Notes under the pieces: model-generated
Database searches by the model: none
What the model saw: the letters and a program-made list of their open reading frames with translations, nothing else
What the model was told of the DNA's origin: nothing
Shown: positions 9,301-16,787 of the stretch, piece after piece
Numbering within the stretch: the stretch's first letter is position 1
Layout: every line of letters starts with the position of its first letter
DNA from: JAYZDF01 sp036337945
GTDB taxonomy: Bacteria; Myxococcota; Kuafuiibacteriia; Kuafuiibacteriales; Kuafuiibacteriaceae
Length of the DNA: 31,094 nucleotides
Reading direction: 5' to 3'
Assembly (NCBI GenBank): GCA_036337945.1
Contig: JAYZDF010000060.1
Coordinates: 1 to 31,094 of the forward strand
Position numbers and translations under genes: made by a program

Positions 9301-11560
9301 CTGCGAAGTCAACGTCACCTCAGACAACAACAATTGCAATGGCTGCGGAAACGTTTGCACCGCGGCCAATGGAGCGACCGAGTGCTCCTCTTCTAGCTGC
9401 CGAATCACCAGCTGTGATCCTGGCTTCGATGATTGTAACAACACCTATGGTGACGGATGCGAAGCAAACCTGAATACGAACGCAAGCAACTGCGGTACCT
9501 GTGGAATTCAATGTCAGGTCGCAAACGGAGCTCCGGTTTGTTCCGGCGGAAATTGCCAAATCGCAACGTGCACAGCACCATGGCTCGACTGTAACCTCAA
9601 TTACGGCGACGGATGCGAAATCAACAGCAGCAACGATGTCAACAACTGTAATACCTGCGGGACCGCTTGCAGCGTCGCTAACGGGACCCCAGGCTGCGTC
9701 AATAGCGCCTGCGAAATTACCGCATGTACTGCACCGTTTGACGATTGCAACTTAGATTACGCAGACGGATGCGAGATCAATATAGACACGGACCTTAACC
9801 ACTGCGGAAACTGCGGCAGCGTTTGTTCCCGCAATAATGCGACCGCACAGTGTGCGAGCGGTAATTGCAGTATTCAAAGCTGCAATGGTGCGTTCAGAGA
9901 TTGTAACAATATCGACTCAGACGGTTGCGAAATTAATACTGATAGCGATCTCAATCACTGCGGCGCTTGCGGAGATATTTGTGCATTTACCAACGCCGCG
10001 GCCAACTGTGCGGGCGGCAGCTGTAGCATGGGTGCATGCAATGCGGGTTGGGTAGACCTCAATCAAGACCCTGTCGACGGATGTGAATACCAGTGCACAT
10101 TCCAAAGCTCCGTCGACTTACCTGACAGTAGCTTCGTAGACGCGAACTGTGACGGTATCGATGGCAATATCAACGATGCGATCTTCGTCTCGCCAACCGG
10201 GTCTGATACCAATACCGGCCTTTTGAGTGCTCCCGTTTTGACAATTTCGCAGGGCATTACCAATGCTGCTAATCAAGGCATCTCGACCGTACTCGTGGCA
10301 GCGGGCACCTATATAGAAACCGTAACAATGCAAAATGGAATCAGCGTCTACGGAGCCTATTCGGGTGTCGATTGGTCGCGAAGCTTTGCGAATATCACCA
10401 CGGTTCTTCGAACAAGTTCCGCCCAGAATATGTTTACCGTCCAGGCCCAAAATATTTCCGCAAGTACCGTTCTCGATGCGGTTCGAATCGTCACCGATAA
10501 CAACGCAACCAGTTCCGGCAACGCTTACGGAGTGTACGTAACCGGCTCAAACAACAATCTGGTATTGAGCAATCTAACCATCGAAGCAGGCAATGGCGGT
10601 AACGGCCAAAACGGCAACACTGGCGGCAATGGCTCCGGCGGCGGAAACGGCGGCGGCGGACAAAGCGGTTGCGATGGCTGCAGCGGTAATGGAAACGGCG
10701 GCGGCGGCGGCAGCAGCGCTTGTAATAGCGGTGGTAACGGTGGTCGAGGCGGCTACGACCGTGGAACGAACGGCTCAGGCGGCCAAAACCCAGCAGGTCC
10801 CGGTGGCGGCGGCGGCGGTGGCGGTGAAAGCGCCCGTCGATGCAACTCCGGACTTTGCGCCAGCGGTTGCGACGGCGGACGCGATACCGGAGCCACAGGC
10901 GGAATCGGAAGCCCGGGCGGAAACGGCAGTAATGGTGGAACCGGCCAAGGTGGCGGCGGTGCCGGTTCGATGAGCGGCAATCACTGGGTTGGACAAAATG
11001 GACTCACTGGCGACACCGGCCAAGCTGGCGGCGGCGGCGGTGGTGGCGGCGGTGGCGGCGGTGGCGCTGCCCGATGCCGACAAGACTTCGGCTGGCTGGG
11101 CTGCTCAAACGTTGCCGGTTGTAATCCGGACCGCGGCGGCGGTGGCGGCGGTGGCGGTGGCGGCGGCTGCGGCGGAAACGGAGGGAACGGCGGAACAGCC
11201 GGTGGCGGCTCCTTCGGTATTTTCTTGGTTGGTTCATCTCCTCAGATTTTCGCCAACACCATAACCACCGGTGTTGGTGGAAGCGGCGGGCAAGGCGGCG
11301 GCGGCGGACAAGGCGGCAATGGAGGCGCAGGCTCCGGCGGCGGCGGCGGTCGTGACGACTCCGGCAGCGGCGGCGGCGGCGGCAGCGGTGGACGCGGCGG
11401 AAACGGCGGCCAAGGCGGCGGTGGCGGCGGTGGCGTCAGCTTCGGAATCTACCGCGCCAACGGCTCTTCACCGAACATCGGCACCAACGTCTATATCGTT
11501 GGTGGCGGCGGCCAAGGCGGCAACAACGCAAGTGCCGGAAATTCGGGGAACGTGTTCTAA
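6335..11560 (+). CDS. Giant multidomain lipoprotein: ASH, MopE, Cys-rich repeats, beta-helix with Gly-rich inserts
   Basis: About 1741 residues from GTG 6335. An in-frame TTG at 6269 would add 22 residues, but the GTG gives a compact lipoprotein signal (IALFAIILFILGTGC), with GGGAGA just upstream. Domain order: a small Cys motif; five ASPM/SPD-2/Hydin-like (choice-of-anchor D) beta-sandwiches (about 6583-8365, each with an I/V-DFG...V...G signature); two MopE-type metal-binding motifs (CNGGDDNCDGAIDEGF and CNYQDDDCDTGIDNGF); nine 8-Cys repeats (8711-10096); a DUF1565/pectate-lyase-like beta-helix (from about 10170, DAIFVSPTGSDTNTG); then very Gly-rich inserts. It should be lipid-anchored and face outside. 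The role is unknown; surface adhesion or matrix binding is inference. Its stop lies 7 bases from the convergent glnS stop. Confidence 0.88.
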   Translation: MGFDKYLGQNIALFAIILFILGTGCDEAGVPTLGGSFGGDAGGREAVLCDNTAAKPCPEGLECVSGICIEPVSEPVDAGPPRRGNIEVSPEAVDFGAFDFGTVIERRITIKNIGDAELFLLEVALENDPVSEFATEVAEALPVGLQPGDAVAVRIVYTPRDGTADSAQLRIVSDDIDQPTIKIPLTAEFKGTSEIAVVDDPRRNDPEKQIIDFGQIPVGESRTLTIYAKNIGAGYSLLEISDVRTEPNPSLVFDVETSSSSPTYLNRFRTLAICESTGVCPEGAQCVDGVCIQANGAPIDTLAINVTFTPQVEGMVQETLVIANNESDGDEAPRTIELIGEGTYAHLLVSPDPIDLGTVYIGFPKTVNVALENTGLDQLDVNQVSVSDANLLAIALTSTLPTSVGPAQELNVELTASSPSTGPISETLQVVSSDPDLPIRDIPVTGEVIEAPYIETSTGAINFGHVHIFRSNPEYIEQTFFIRSTGGSPLSITAMNLSSGNQGPFAILPSGFPPLTPGIIAQVVVRYTPRTLRTHSDTIVITSNDPMRPRVEIPLAGVGVDPEIVVHKSTPPTMPASPIDFGTVYRQARSSEIILYVQNNGVGPLFLRGVQYSAGSSSDFVLSGTPPLPATLLPGTSSIALTLEYAPSAIGSDSAAIELYTNDRDQPVTTVTLLGEGVGCAPNTWDIDGDPHNACEYSCVQASPPVEVCNGGDDNCDGAIDEGFDIGVSCDGFGLCGAGVIECANGDSSRSTCSTNPGQSQDESTVEVCNYQDDDCDTGIDNGFDLNIDVVNCGACNNVCTATQAVTACSGGNCEIDSCLGSFRDCNTVYADGCEVDVLTSTTHCNACGRNCIVANGVPECNVGQCEISSCNIGYNDCNQNYQDGCEANLNTDVTTCGDCNTVCTVANGIPECDSGNCAIAGCVAPWGDCNGGYADGCEINTNTSLTHCGACNNPCTIANGTPLCSNGSCIVGSCNPGFADCNGDPSDGCEVNVTSDNNNCNGCGNVCTAANGATECSSSSCRITSCDPGFDDCNNTYGDGCEANLNTNASNCGTCGIQCQVANGAPVCSGGNCQIATCTAPWLDCNLNYGDGCEINSSNDVNNCNTCGTACSVANGTPGCVNSACEITACTAPFDDCNLDYADGCEINIDTDLNHCGNCGSVCSRNNATAQCASGNCSIQSCNGAFRDCNNIDSDGCEINTDSDLNHCGACGDICAFTNAAANCAGGSCSMGACNAGWVDLNQDPVDGCEYQCTFQSSVDLPDSSFVDANCDGIDGNINDAIFVSPTGSDTNTGLLSAPVLTISQGITNAANQGISTVLVAAGTYIETVTMQNGISVYGAYSGVDWSRSFANITTVLRTSSAQNMFTVQAQNISASTVLDAVRIVTDNNATSSGNAYGVYVTGSNNNLVLSNLTIEAGNGGNGQNGNTGGNGSGGGNGGGGQSGCDGCSGNGNGGGGGSSACNSGGNGGRGGYDRGTNGSGGQNPAGPGGGGGGGGESARRCNSGLCASGCDGGRDTGATGGIGSPGGNGSNGGTGQGGGGAGSMSGNHWVGQNGLTGDTGQAGGGGGGGGGGGGGAARCRQDFGWLGCSNVAGCNPDRGGGGGGGGGGGCGGNGGNGGTAGGGSFGIFLVGSSPQIFANTITTGVGGSGGQGGGGGQGGNGGAGSGGGGGRDDSGSGGGGGSGGRGGNGGQGGGGGGGVSFGIYRANGSSPNIGTNVYIVGGGGQGGNNASAGNSGNVF
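8711..10096 (+). repeat. Nine tandem 8-Cys repeats (about 52 residues each)
   Basis: Nine in-frame units follow the pattern CGxCxxxC...ANGxPxC...GxCxIxxC...DCN..Y.DGCE.N..T. Eight cysteines per unit suggest four disulphides each in an oxidising compartment. The last unit ends early at CEYQC and has lost the seventh Cys (VDLN instead of xDCN). DNA identity between units is moderate, so they look like an older expansion than the DUF4215 array near the right end. Confidence 0.85.
10588..11557 (+). repeat. Gly-rich low-complexity coding tract in three blocks
   Basis: GGC/GGT/GGA-rich DNA encodes polyglycine-like blocks at about 10588-11209, 11273-11434 and 11502-11557. They are separated by short beta-helix coils beginning FGIFLVGSSPQIF and FGIYRANGSSPNI; a matching coil (YGVYVTGSNNNLV) precedes the first block. 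Scattered Cys residues occur in the first block (for example SGCDGCSG and CASGCDGG). GC is far above that of the surrounding sequence because of the Gly codons. Confidence 0.85.
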
Positions 11561-11567
11561 AAAAGGT

Positions 11568-13268
11568 TTATTTCTTCTTCTTCATCATCTTCGCCCAGCT
11601 GTCTCGCAAGGCGACGGTTCGATTGAAGACCAATTTTTCAGCAGTTGAATCTTTGCTGTCTACGCAGAAGTAGCCCGTTCGTTCAAACTGATATTTCGCG
11701 CCGGCTTCTGCGCTCTTGAAGCTCGGTTCAAGTTTCGCGTTCTCTATGATTTCAAGCGAATCAGGATTCAAGTGATCTAAAAAGGTTTGGCCCTCTTCTA
11801 CGATGTTCGGGTCTTCAACATTGAAGAGTTTGTCGTACAAGCGAACTTCAGCATCAATCGCGTGCTCGGCGCTTACCCAGTGAATAGTACCCTTCACTTT
11901 TCGACCGTCCGGCGGCGTGCCCCCTTTGGTCTCAGGATCGTACGTGCAGTGAACTTCGATCACTTCACCGTTTTCGTCTTTCACGCAATGAGTGCATGTG
12001 ACCAAATAGGCCCAGCGCAAACGAACCTCTTTGCCCGGGGTGAGCCGGAAGTACTTACGTGGTGCATCTTCCATGAAGTCGGTTTTCTCGATGTATAGTT
12101 CTTTACCAAAAGGAACTTTGCGAGAGCCCATCTTCGGAGGATCATCTGGGAAGTTTACCGCATCGAACTCTTCGGTTTCTCCTTCGGGATAATTATCGAT
12201 AACCAATTTGACCGGATTCAGTACCGCCATTGCTCGAGGCACTTTGGTGTTAAGGTCGTCACGAATCGCATATTCGAGCATCGCCATTTCGACGGTGTTG
12301 TCGCTTCGGCCAATACCAATCTTTTCACAGAAGGTTCGAATCGACTCTGGTGTATATCCTCGACGTCGCAAACCAGAAACGGTCAACATTCGCGGGTCAT
12401 CCCAGCCTGCAACGTGGCCCTCTTCTACCAGCTTGAGAAGCTTACGCTTACTCATCACAGTGTAGCTTAGATTCAGCCGAGCGAACTCATACTGCTTCGG
12501 CTGAGATGGCGTATCTAGCTCGTTGATAAACCAATCATAAAGCTCGCGATTGTTTTCGAATTCCAGCGTACAAATAGAGTGCGTGATTCCTTCGATAGAA
12601 TCAGACAAGCAATGGGTAAAATCGTAGAGCGGATAGATGCACCATTTGTCTCCGGTTCGGTGATGAGACACATGACGGATTCGGTAAATGGGAGGATCTC
12701 GCATCTTCATGTTGGGATCCGCCATATCGATTTTGGCACGAAGCGTAAGTTCGCCATCCGCAAACTCACCCGCTTTCATGCGAGCGAATAAATCGAGATT
12801 CTCTTCGACGCTCTTGTCTCGGTCTGGACTTGGCTGACCGGCTTGTTTGACGGTTCCTCGATATTCCCGCATCTGCTCTTCTGTCAGACTGCAAACATAG
12901 GCTTTGCCTTTCTGAATAAGTTCAACCGCAAAGTCGTAGAGACGATCGAAGTAATCGGCCGCATGAAATAGATTTTCACCCCAATCGAAACCCAACCAGC
13001 GAACATCATTTTGAATGGAATTAACAAACTCCATGTCTTCTTTTGCGGGGTCGGTGTCGTCAAAACGCAAATGACACACGCCTTTTTCATTTTCTTCCGC
13101 GAGACCAAAGTTGAGACAAATGGATTTCGCGTGACCGATATGAAGATAGCCGTTTGGCTCTGGCGGAAACCGTGTCACTACTTTTCCGTCGTGCTTATTA
13201 TTCTTTAGGTCCTCAGCAATAATTGCTCGAAGAAAGTCTTTGGGTGGAGACGCTTCAGGGGCTGTCAT
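11568..13268 (-). CDS. glnS: Glutaminyl-tRNA synthetase
   Basis: A 566-residue class I aminoacyl-tRNA synthetase that charges tRNA-Gln with glutamine using ATP. The HIGH motif is intact (PEPNGYLHIGHAKS, His43-His46) and the KMSKS motif appears as VMSKR (271-275), as in GlnRS. The segment FDDTDPAKEDMEFV and the C-terminal beta-barrel anticodon-binding region match GlnRS rather than the related GluRS. It starts at ATG with AGGAG 11 bases upstream. Length is close to the E. coli enzyme. It lies downstream of a Ser/Thr kinase gene on the same strand with 134 bases between, so it may have its own promoter. GlnRS presence implies direct charging of tRNA-Gln in this organism; whether GatCAB is also present cannot be seen. 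Confidence 0.97.
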   Translation of the reverse strand: MTAPEASPPKDFLRAIIAEDLKNNKHDGKVVTRFPPEPNGYLHIGHAKSICLNFGLAEENEKGVCHLRFDDTDPAKEDMEFVNSIQNDVRWLGFDWGENLFHAADYFDRLYDFAVELIQKGKAYVCSLTEEQMREYRGTVKQAGQPSPDRDKSVEENLDLFARMKAGEFADGELTLRAKIDMADPNMKMRDPPIYRIRHVSHHRTGDKWCIYPLYDFTHCLSDSIEGITHSICTLEFENNRELYDWFINELDTPSQPKQYEFARLNLSYTVMSKRKLLKLVEEGHVAGWDDPRMLTVSGLRRRGYTPESIRTFCEKIGIGRSDNTVEMAMLEYAIRDDLNTKVPRAMAVLNPVKLVIDNYPEGETEEFDAVNFPDDPPKMGSRKVPFGKELYIEKTDFMEDAPRKYFRLTPGKEVRLRWAYLVTCTHCVKDENGEVIEVHCTYDPETKGGTPPDGRKVKGTIHWVSAEHAIDAEVRLYDKLFNVEDPNIVEEGQTFLDHLNPDSLEIIENAKLEPSFKSAEAGAKYQFERTGYFCVDSKDSTAEKLVFNRTVALRDSWAKMMKKKK

Positions 13269-13402
13269 ACGCGCCTTTTCTCCTGTTTATCCAAAACATT
13301 CAAGGATTCACATCATCTCGGTCGCTTTTTAAAGTGCGGTGTACTGACTGAGACCCTTTGGAGTTAGCCAGGCGATTAGGATTGGCAATTAAAGGATGAT
13401 GT

Positions 13403-15019
13403 TTAGTTGGCCTGCATCCGGTAAGCAGATACACGCTTTCGTTCGGAGAAGGCTCTCCTTCTAATTTTTTCCAGTTCGGCCCTCGCTTGGGCAATTTCTT
13501 CGCGGGAAGGTTCATCAACTACAGGTTTTGATTCTGGGACTGGTACAGGTTTAGAAACTGCCGTTTTTCCTAGGCTTTTAGATTTTGTAGCCAGCGCAAC
13601 GGGTGTAGTGGCGGCCGGGATAAGGTTTTCTGCGGGTTTTGCTCGAATGGGTGCCATCTTCTGTGTTTCGCGACGAGCGAGTTTTCCTGATTTACTCTGA
13701 AGACTTACTTCTTCGATGAAATCGAGTTCCTCGATCTTCGACTGCACCTCAGATACCTCGAGAAGCTTCAACGAATCCGATAATCGCCTCGGTTTCTTTG
13801 TAAGGACCTTTTTACGCGGACGTTTGAGCGATTTCTGCTTTGCTTTTCGTGAAACTTTTCGAAGCTTTTTTCGAAGCTTCAATTTTGGCTGCACCTTCTC
13901 TTCATCGGCAATGTGCGGAATGGCAGAAGTCTCGGCATCAATCGGCGACGAAATCAGGGCTGACTGTTGGACTTCTGCGGATGTTTGATGCGAACGAACC
14001 ATCTTGAAACCAGCATAAGCGCAAAGGCTCGCGATTCCAGCGGCGACCAGAGTTTGGCCTAATGCACGTTGCCAACTTGCGATGCTTTTGAATCCGCTCT
14101 TTGCTGTGGCATCTGTGATTTCGGTGGATGATGCGTTCATAGCCTGGTCGGGCTTCCATTTTCGAAGCTGGGCAAGAAGCCGAGCCGCAGTTGGACGCGC
14201 CTCTGGATCGCGTTCGAGCATGGACATCGTCATCGCAGAAAGATTGCCGCCGCTTTCCGGTGGTTTAGGGTCGGCAACGAGTTTTTGCACAAGAACTTCC
14301 GTCAGCGGTCCAACAAATGGTGGCCTACCCTCTAAAATTTCGTACAAAATCGCACCAACTGCATAAATATCAACAGGAGCGAGTATTTCACTGGCAGAGG
14401 CTTGTTCGGGCGCCATGTAGTGAGGCGTTCCGCAGATTCTGTTGACCTCGGTGAGGCGTGTAAGGTCTGGGTCGGCCTGAGCCATTCCCGCGATTCCAAA
14501 GTCGAGTATTTTTACCAGGTCTCTCCCTTCCGACTTGGTAATCACGATGTTGTCAGGCTTTATATCTCGATGAATATATCCAAGGGCGTGAATACGTTTG
14601 AGTGCTGATAGGATTTGAGTGACCACATCAACAGTTCGTTCCATCGACATTTTTTCATCTGAACGCATCAGATCCTTCAAGGTAGGACCCTCAGCGTAGT
14701 CTAAAACCATGTACAGCAGACCGTGAGATGTTGTTCCGGCATCAATGACAGAAATAATATTGGGATGCTCTAACTGAGAAAGGATACGCGCTTCACGCCG
14801 AAACCGTTCAGCAACTTGTGGTTTGCTCGCGATATTCGGACGAAGAACCTTGATCGCATAACGTCTGTCCGTGAGCGTAGTATGTTGAGCACGGTAAACG
14901 TTGGCCATTGCCCCGTCCCCTACGGCTTCGACGAGTCGATATCGGTCGATAACCTCACCAACCAGCGGGTCGCGACTCAGCGTTATGCCAGACTCTATGT
15001 GGGTCCGATTTTCGATCAT
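13403..15019 (-). CDS. Transmembrane Ser/Thr protein kinase with basic C-terminal segment
   Basis: A 538-residue Hanks-type kinase. The Gly loop is GDGAMANV (34-41), the ATP-binding Lys is in YAIKVL (Lys57), and the catalytic HRDIKPDN (Asp152), DFG (173-175) and APE (203-205) are present, so it should be active. The kinase domain ends near 290. A single membrane segment (about 322-341, LVAAGIASLCAYAGF) follows, then a region of about 40 residues rich in Lys/Arg (after 372, KLKLRKKLRKVSRKAKQ and beyond), then a low-complexity, partly coiled-coil tail. No PASTA or other known sensor domain is visible. Orientation should put the tail outside the cytoplasm. Substrates are unknown. It is divergent from ahcY and upstream of glnS on the same strand. 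Confidence 0.9.
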   Translation of the reverse strand: MIENRTHIESGITLSRDPLVGEVIDRYRLVEAVGDGAMANVYRAQHTTLTDRRYAIKVLRPNIASKPQVAERFRREARILSQLEHPNIISVIDAGTTSHGLLYMVLDYAEGPTLKDLMRSDEKMSMERTVDVVTQILSALKRIHALGYIHRDIKPDNIVITKSEGRDLVKILDFGIAGMAQADPDLTRLTEVNRICGTPHYMAPEQASASEILAPVDIYAVGAILYEILEGRPPFVGPLTEVLVQKLVADPKPPESGGNLSAMTMSMLERDPEARPTAARLLAQLRKWKPDQAMNASSTEITDATAKSGFKSIASWQRALGQTLVAAGIASLCAYAGFKMVRSHQTSAEVQQSALISSPIDAETSAIPHIADEEKVQPKLKLRKKLRKVSRKAKQKSLKRPRKKVLTKKPRRLSDSLKLLEVSEVQSKIEELDFIEEVSLQSKSGKLARRETQKMAPIRAKPAENLIPAATTPVALATKSKSLGKTAVSKPVPVPESKPVVDEPSREEIAQARAELEKIRRRAFSERKRVSAYRMQAN

Positions 15020-15345
15020 AACGTTCGCGCTCTCACTCCTGGCCCTTTCAGCGAAAGCTTGTTCGCGTTTGGAGCCTGCCTTTCCAAGTTATGGAAACGG
15101 TCAGGAGCATCGCCGACTTAAGGACATCCGTGAAGAAAATCACACTTTTTTCGTTAAACCCTTATTAAATCAAATTTTAGGCGGATCAAGCTATCTCGTA
15201 TTTTGTTGAAGCGAAAATCCGGAATACAATCAGTTCGAAAGCTGAGTTAGCTACCCACTTGGTCCGCAAACACGGGGTGAGACGGATATGGAACTCCCTG
15301 AAAATAATACCATAAAACCTTGCCAAGCCGAGTTAGCTAACCTAC
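15020..15345. other. 326-base divergent intergenic region between kinase gene and ahcY
   Basis: No RNA gene or convincing coding frame was found here. It contains a sigma70-like promoter candidate for ahcY (15203-15230) and an imperfect direct repeat (15244-15266 and 15330-15353). A 62-codon frame from ATG 15288 is open but runs into ahcY in another frame and is probably not a gene. I did not recognise a SAH or SAM riboswitch, although the leader of roughly 100 bases is long enough to hold one. Confidence 0.6.
15203..15230 (+). promoter_or_regulatory. Candidate promoter for ahcY
   Basis: A TTGTTG -35-like box at 15203-15208 and a TACAAT -10-like box at 15225-15230 are 16 bases apart, near the sigma70 consensus. 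Transcription from about 15237 would give an RNA leader of about 110-120 bases before ahcY that includes both copies of the direct repeat. There is no experimental support. Confidence 0.4.
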
Positions 15346-15353
15346 TTGGACGG
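15244..15353. repeat. Imperfect 23-24-base direct repeat in the ahcY leader
   Basis: Copy one (15244-15266) and copy two (15330-15353) share GAGTTAGCTA, then C(C/T)ACTTGG, then a similar C-G-rich end, with one inserted base in copy two. They are 86 bases apart. Copy two overlaps the likely translation start of ahcY (TTG 15346 or GTG 15355). The shared TAGCTA core is palindromic. Confidence 0.5.
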
Positions 15354-16692
15354 TGTGGTTGCTGTAAAATCGACAAACGAATCAAACTATCAAGTTGCAG
15401 ACATTACTCTCGCCGACTTTGGACGAAAAGAAATTCGGATCGCGGAGACGGAAATGCCAGGACTCATGGCGATTAGAAAAGAGTTTGCTGCGGCGAAACC
15501 CCTCGAAGGCGCTCGAATCGCCGGCTGTTTGCACATGACTATCCAGACTGCCGTGCTGATTGAAACCCTGGTTGACCTGGGGGCCGAAGTGACCTGGACG
15601 TCTTGCAACATCTACTCAACGCAAGATCACGCCGCGGCGGCCATTGCGGCTGCTGGCATTCCGGTCTTCGCTTGGAAAGGCGAAACCGAGGAAGAATACA
15701 CGGCATGTATCGCGAAGCAGGTCTACGCCTTTAGCGGCGGCAAAGGACCAAACCTAATTCTCGATGACGGTGGCGACCTCACCATCTACCTTCATGAGAA
15801 GCATCCCGAACTCTTTGAAGGTGACGATGCGATTCGCGGTCTTTCTGAAGAAACGACAACGGGTGTGCATCGCCTGTACGAAATGGCACGAGACGGTAAG
15901 CTGAAATGCCCTGCTATCAACGTCAACGACTCCGTCACAAAATCAAAATTCGATAACCTATACGGCTGCCGCGAATCACTTGGTGACGGGCTCAAGCGAG
16001 CCACCGACGTAATGATTGCTGGCAAAGTTGCTGTCGTTGCCGGATACGGCGACGTAGGCAAGGGTTCAGCGCAGGCACTTCGTGCTCTAGGCGCACGCGT
16101 TCTTGTCACCGAAGTCGACCCTATCTGTGCTCTTCAAGCAGCGATGGAAGGGTACCAGGTTGTGACCATGGAGGACGCAGCACCCGTCGCCGATATCTTC
16201 GTCACAGCGACAGGCTGCAAGCACGTGATCAACTCAGACCACATTGCGGTCATGAAACACGAAGCCATCGTTTGCAACATCGGCCATTTCGACAACGAGA
16301 TCGACATCGGCTGGTTGGAAAATAACCCAGAGGTCACCGAGGAAAATATCAAGCCACAGGTTGACCAGTTCATCTTTGGCGACGGGCGGCGCATCACGGT
16401 ACTTGCTCGGGGTCGTTTGGTGAATCTAGGTTGTGCCACCGGGCATCCTTCGTTCGTCATGTCGAATTCGTTCTCCAACCAAACACTTGCACAAATCGCT
16501 TTGTGGGAAGACAAGGAAGGAAAATACGAAACAGGAAAAGTATACGTTCTTCCGAAGCACCTCGACGAGAAGGTCGCAGCGCTTCACTTAGATAAGCTAG
16601 GAGTCAAGCTAACTAAGCTGACCGATGAACAAGCTTCATACCTGAACATTTCGGCACAAGGCCCATTCAAACCTGAGTGGTACCGATACTAA
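15346..16692 (+). CDS. ahcY: Adenosylhomocysteinase (S-adenosylhomocysteine hydrolase)
   Basis: A 448-residue cytoplasmic NAD-dependent enzyme that splits S-adenosylhomocysteine into adenosine and homocysteine, closing the methyl cycle. Signatures: CLHMTIQTAVLIETL (61-75), the active-site segment NVNDSVTKSKFDN, the NAD-binding glycine-rich GYGDVGKGSAQALRALGA, and the conserved C-terminus PFKPEWYRY. The DGGDLT segment and length fit the bacterial type. The start is uncertain: TTG 15346 gives the longest form; GTG 15355, with GGA five bases before it, would begin at a point typical for the family. A terminator-like hairpin follows the stop, then the convergent kinase-phosphatase gene. Confidence 0.97.
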   Translation: MDGVVAVKSTNESNYQVADITLADFGRKEIRIAETEMPGLMAIRKEFAAAKPLEGARIAGCLHMTIQTAVLIETLVDLGAEVTWTSCNIYSTQDHAAAAIAAAGIPVFAWKGETEEEYTACIAKQVYAFSGGKGPNLILDDGGDLTIYLHEKHPELFEGDDAIRGLSEETTTGVHRLYEMARDGKLKCPAINVNDSVTKSKFDNLYGCRESLGDGLKRATDVMIAGKVAVVAGYGDVGKGSAQALRALGARVLVTEVDPICALQAAMEGYQVVTMEDAAPVADIFVTATGCKHVINSDHIAVMKHEAIVCNIGHFDNEIDIGWLENNPEVTEENIKPQVDQFIFGDGRRITVLARGRLVNLGCATGHPSFVMSNSFSNQTLAQIALWEDKEGKYETGKVYVLPKHLDEKVAALHLDKLGVKLTKLTDEQASYLNISAQGPFKPEWYRY

Positions 16693-16727
16693 ACGGAAAG
16701 TACACACGGACGTTCTGTTTCTTGAGC

Positions 16728-16756
16728 GGAGCGAGTATCGAGATGCTACTTGCTCC
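16728..16756. terminator. Hairpin between convergent ahcY and kinase-phosphatase genes
   Basis: A 10-bp stem (GGAGCGAGTA pairing with TACTTGCTCC, one G-U pair) with a 9-base loop lies 36 bases after the ahcY stop and 32 bases from the stop of the convergent gene. Neither strand has a strong U-tract after the stem, so it may be a weak bidirectional terminator or an RNA 3'-end protector. Confidence 0.4.
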
Positions 16757-16787
16757 CCTCGCCCACCTTCTCTAGAATTTCAAAAAA

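Noticed and set aside
10593..11648. Ala-rich open frames in the Gly-rich tract
   Set aside because: They are frame-shifted readings of GGC/GGT runs, giving poly-Ala. The sense frame continues a structured protein and ends at a proper stop.
15231..15345. SAH or SAM riboswitch upstream of ahcY
   Set aside because: I looked for the conserved cores of known SAM/SAH riboswitches and recognised none. A covariance-model search would settle this.
15288..15476. 62-codon frame starting at ATG 15288 as an upstream ORF for ahcY
   Set aside because: It overlaps ahcY in another frame, and its translation past the first 28 codons is the shifted ahcY sequence. A regulatory leader peptide cannot be ruled out but has no positive support.
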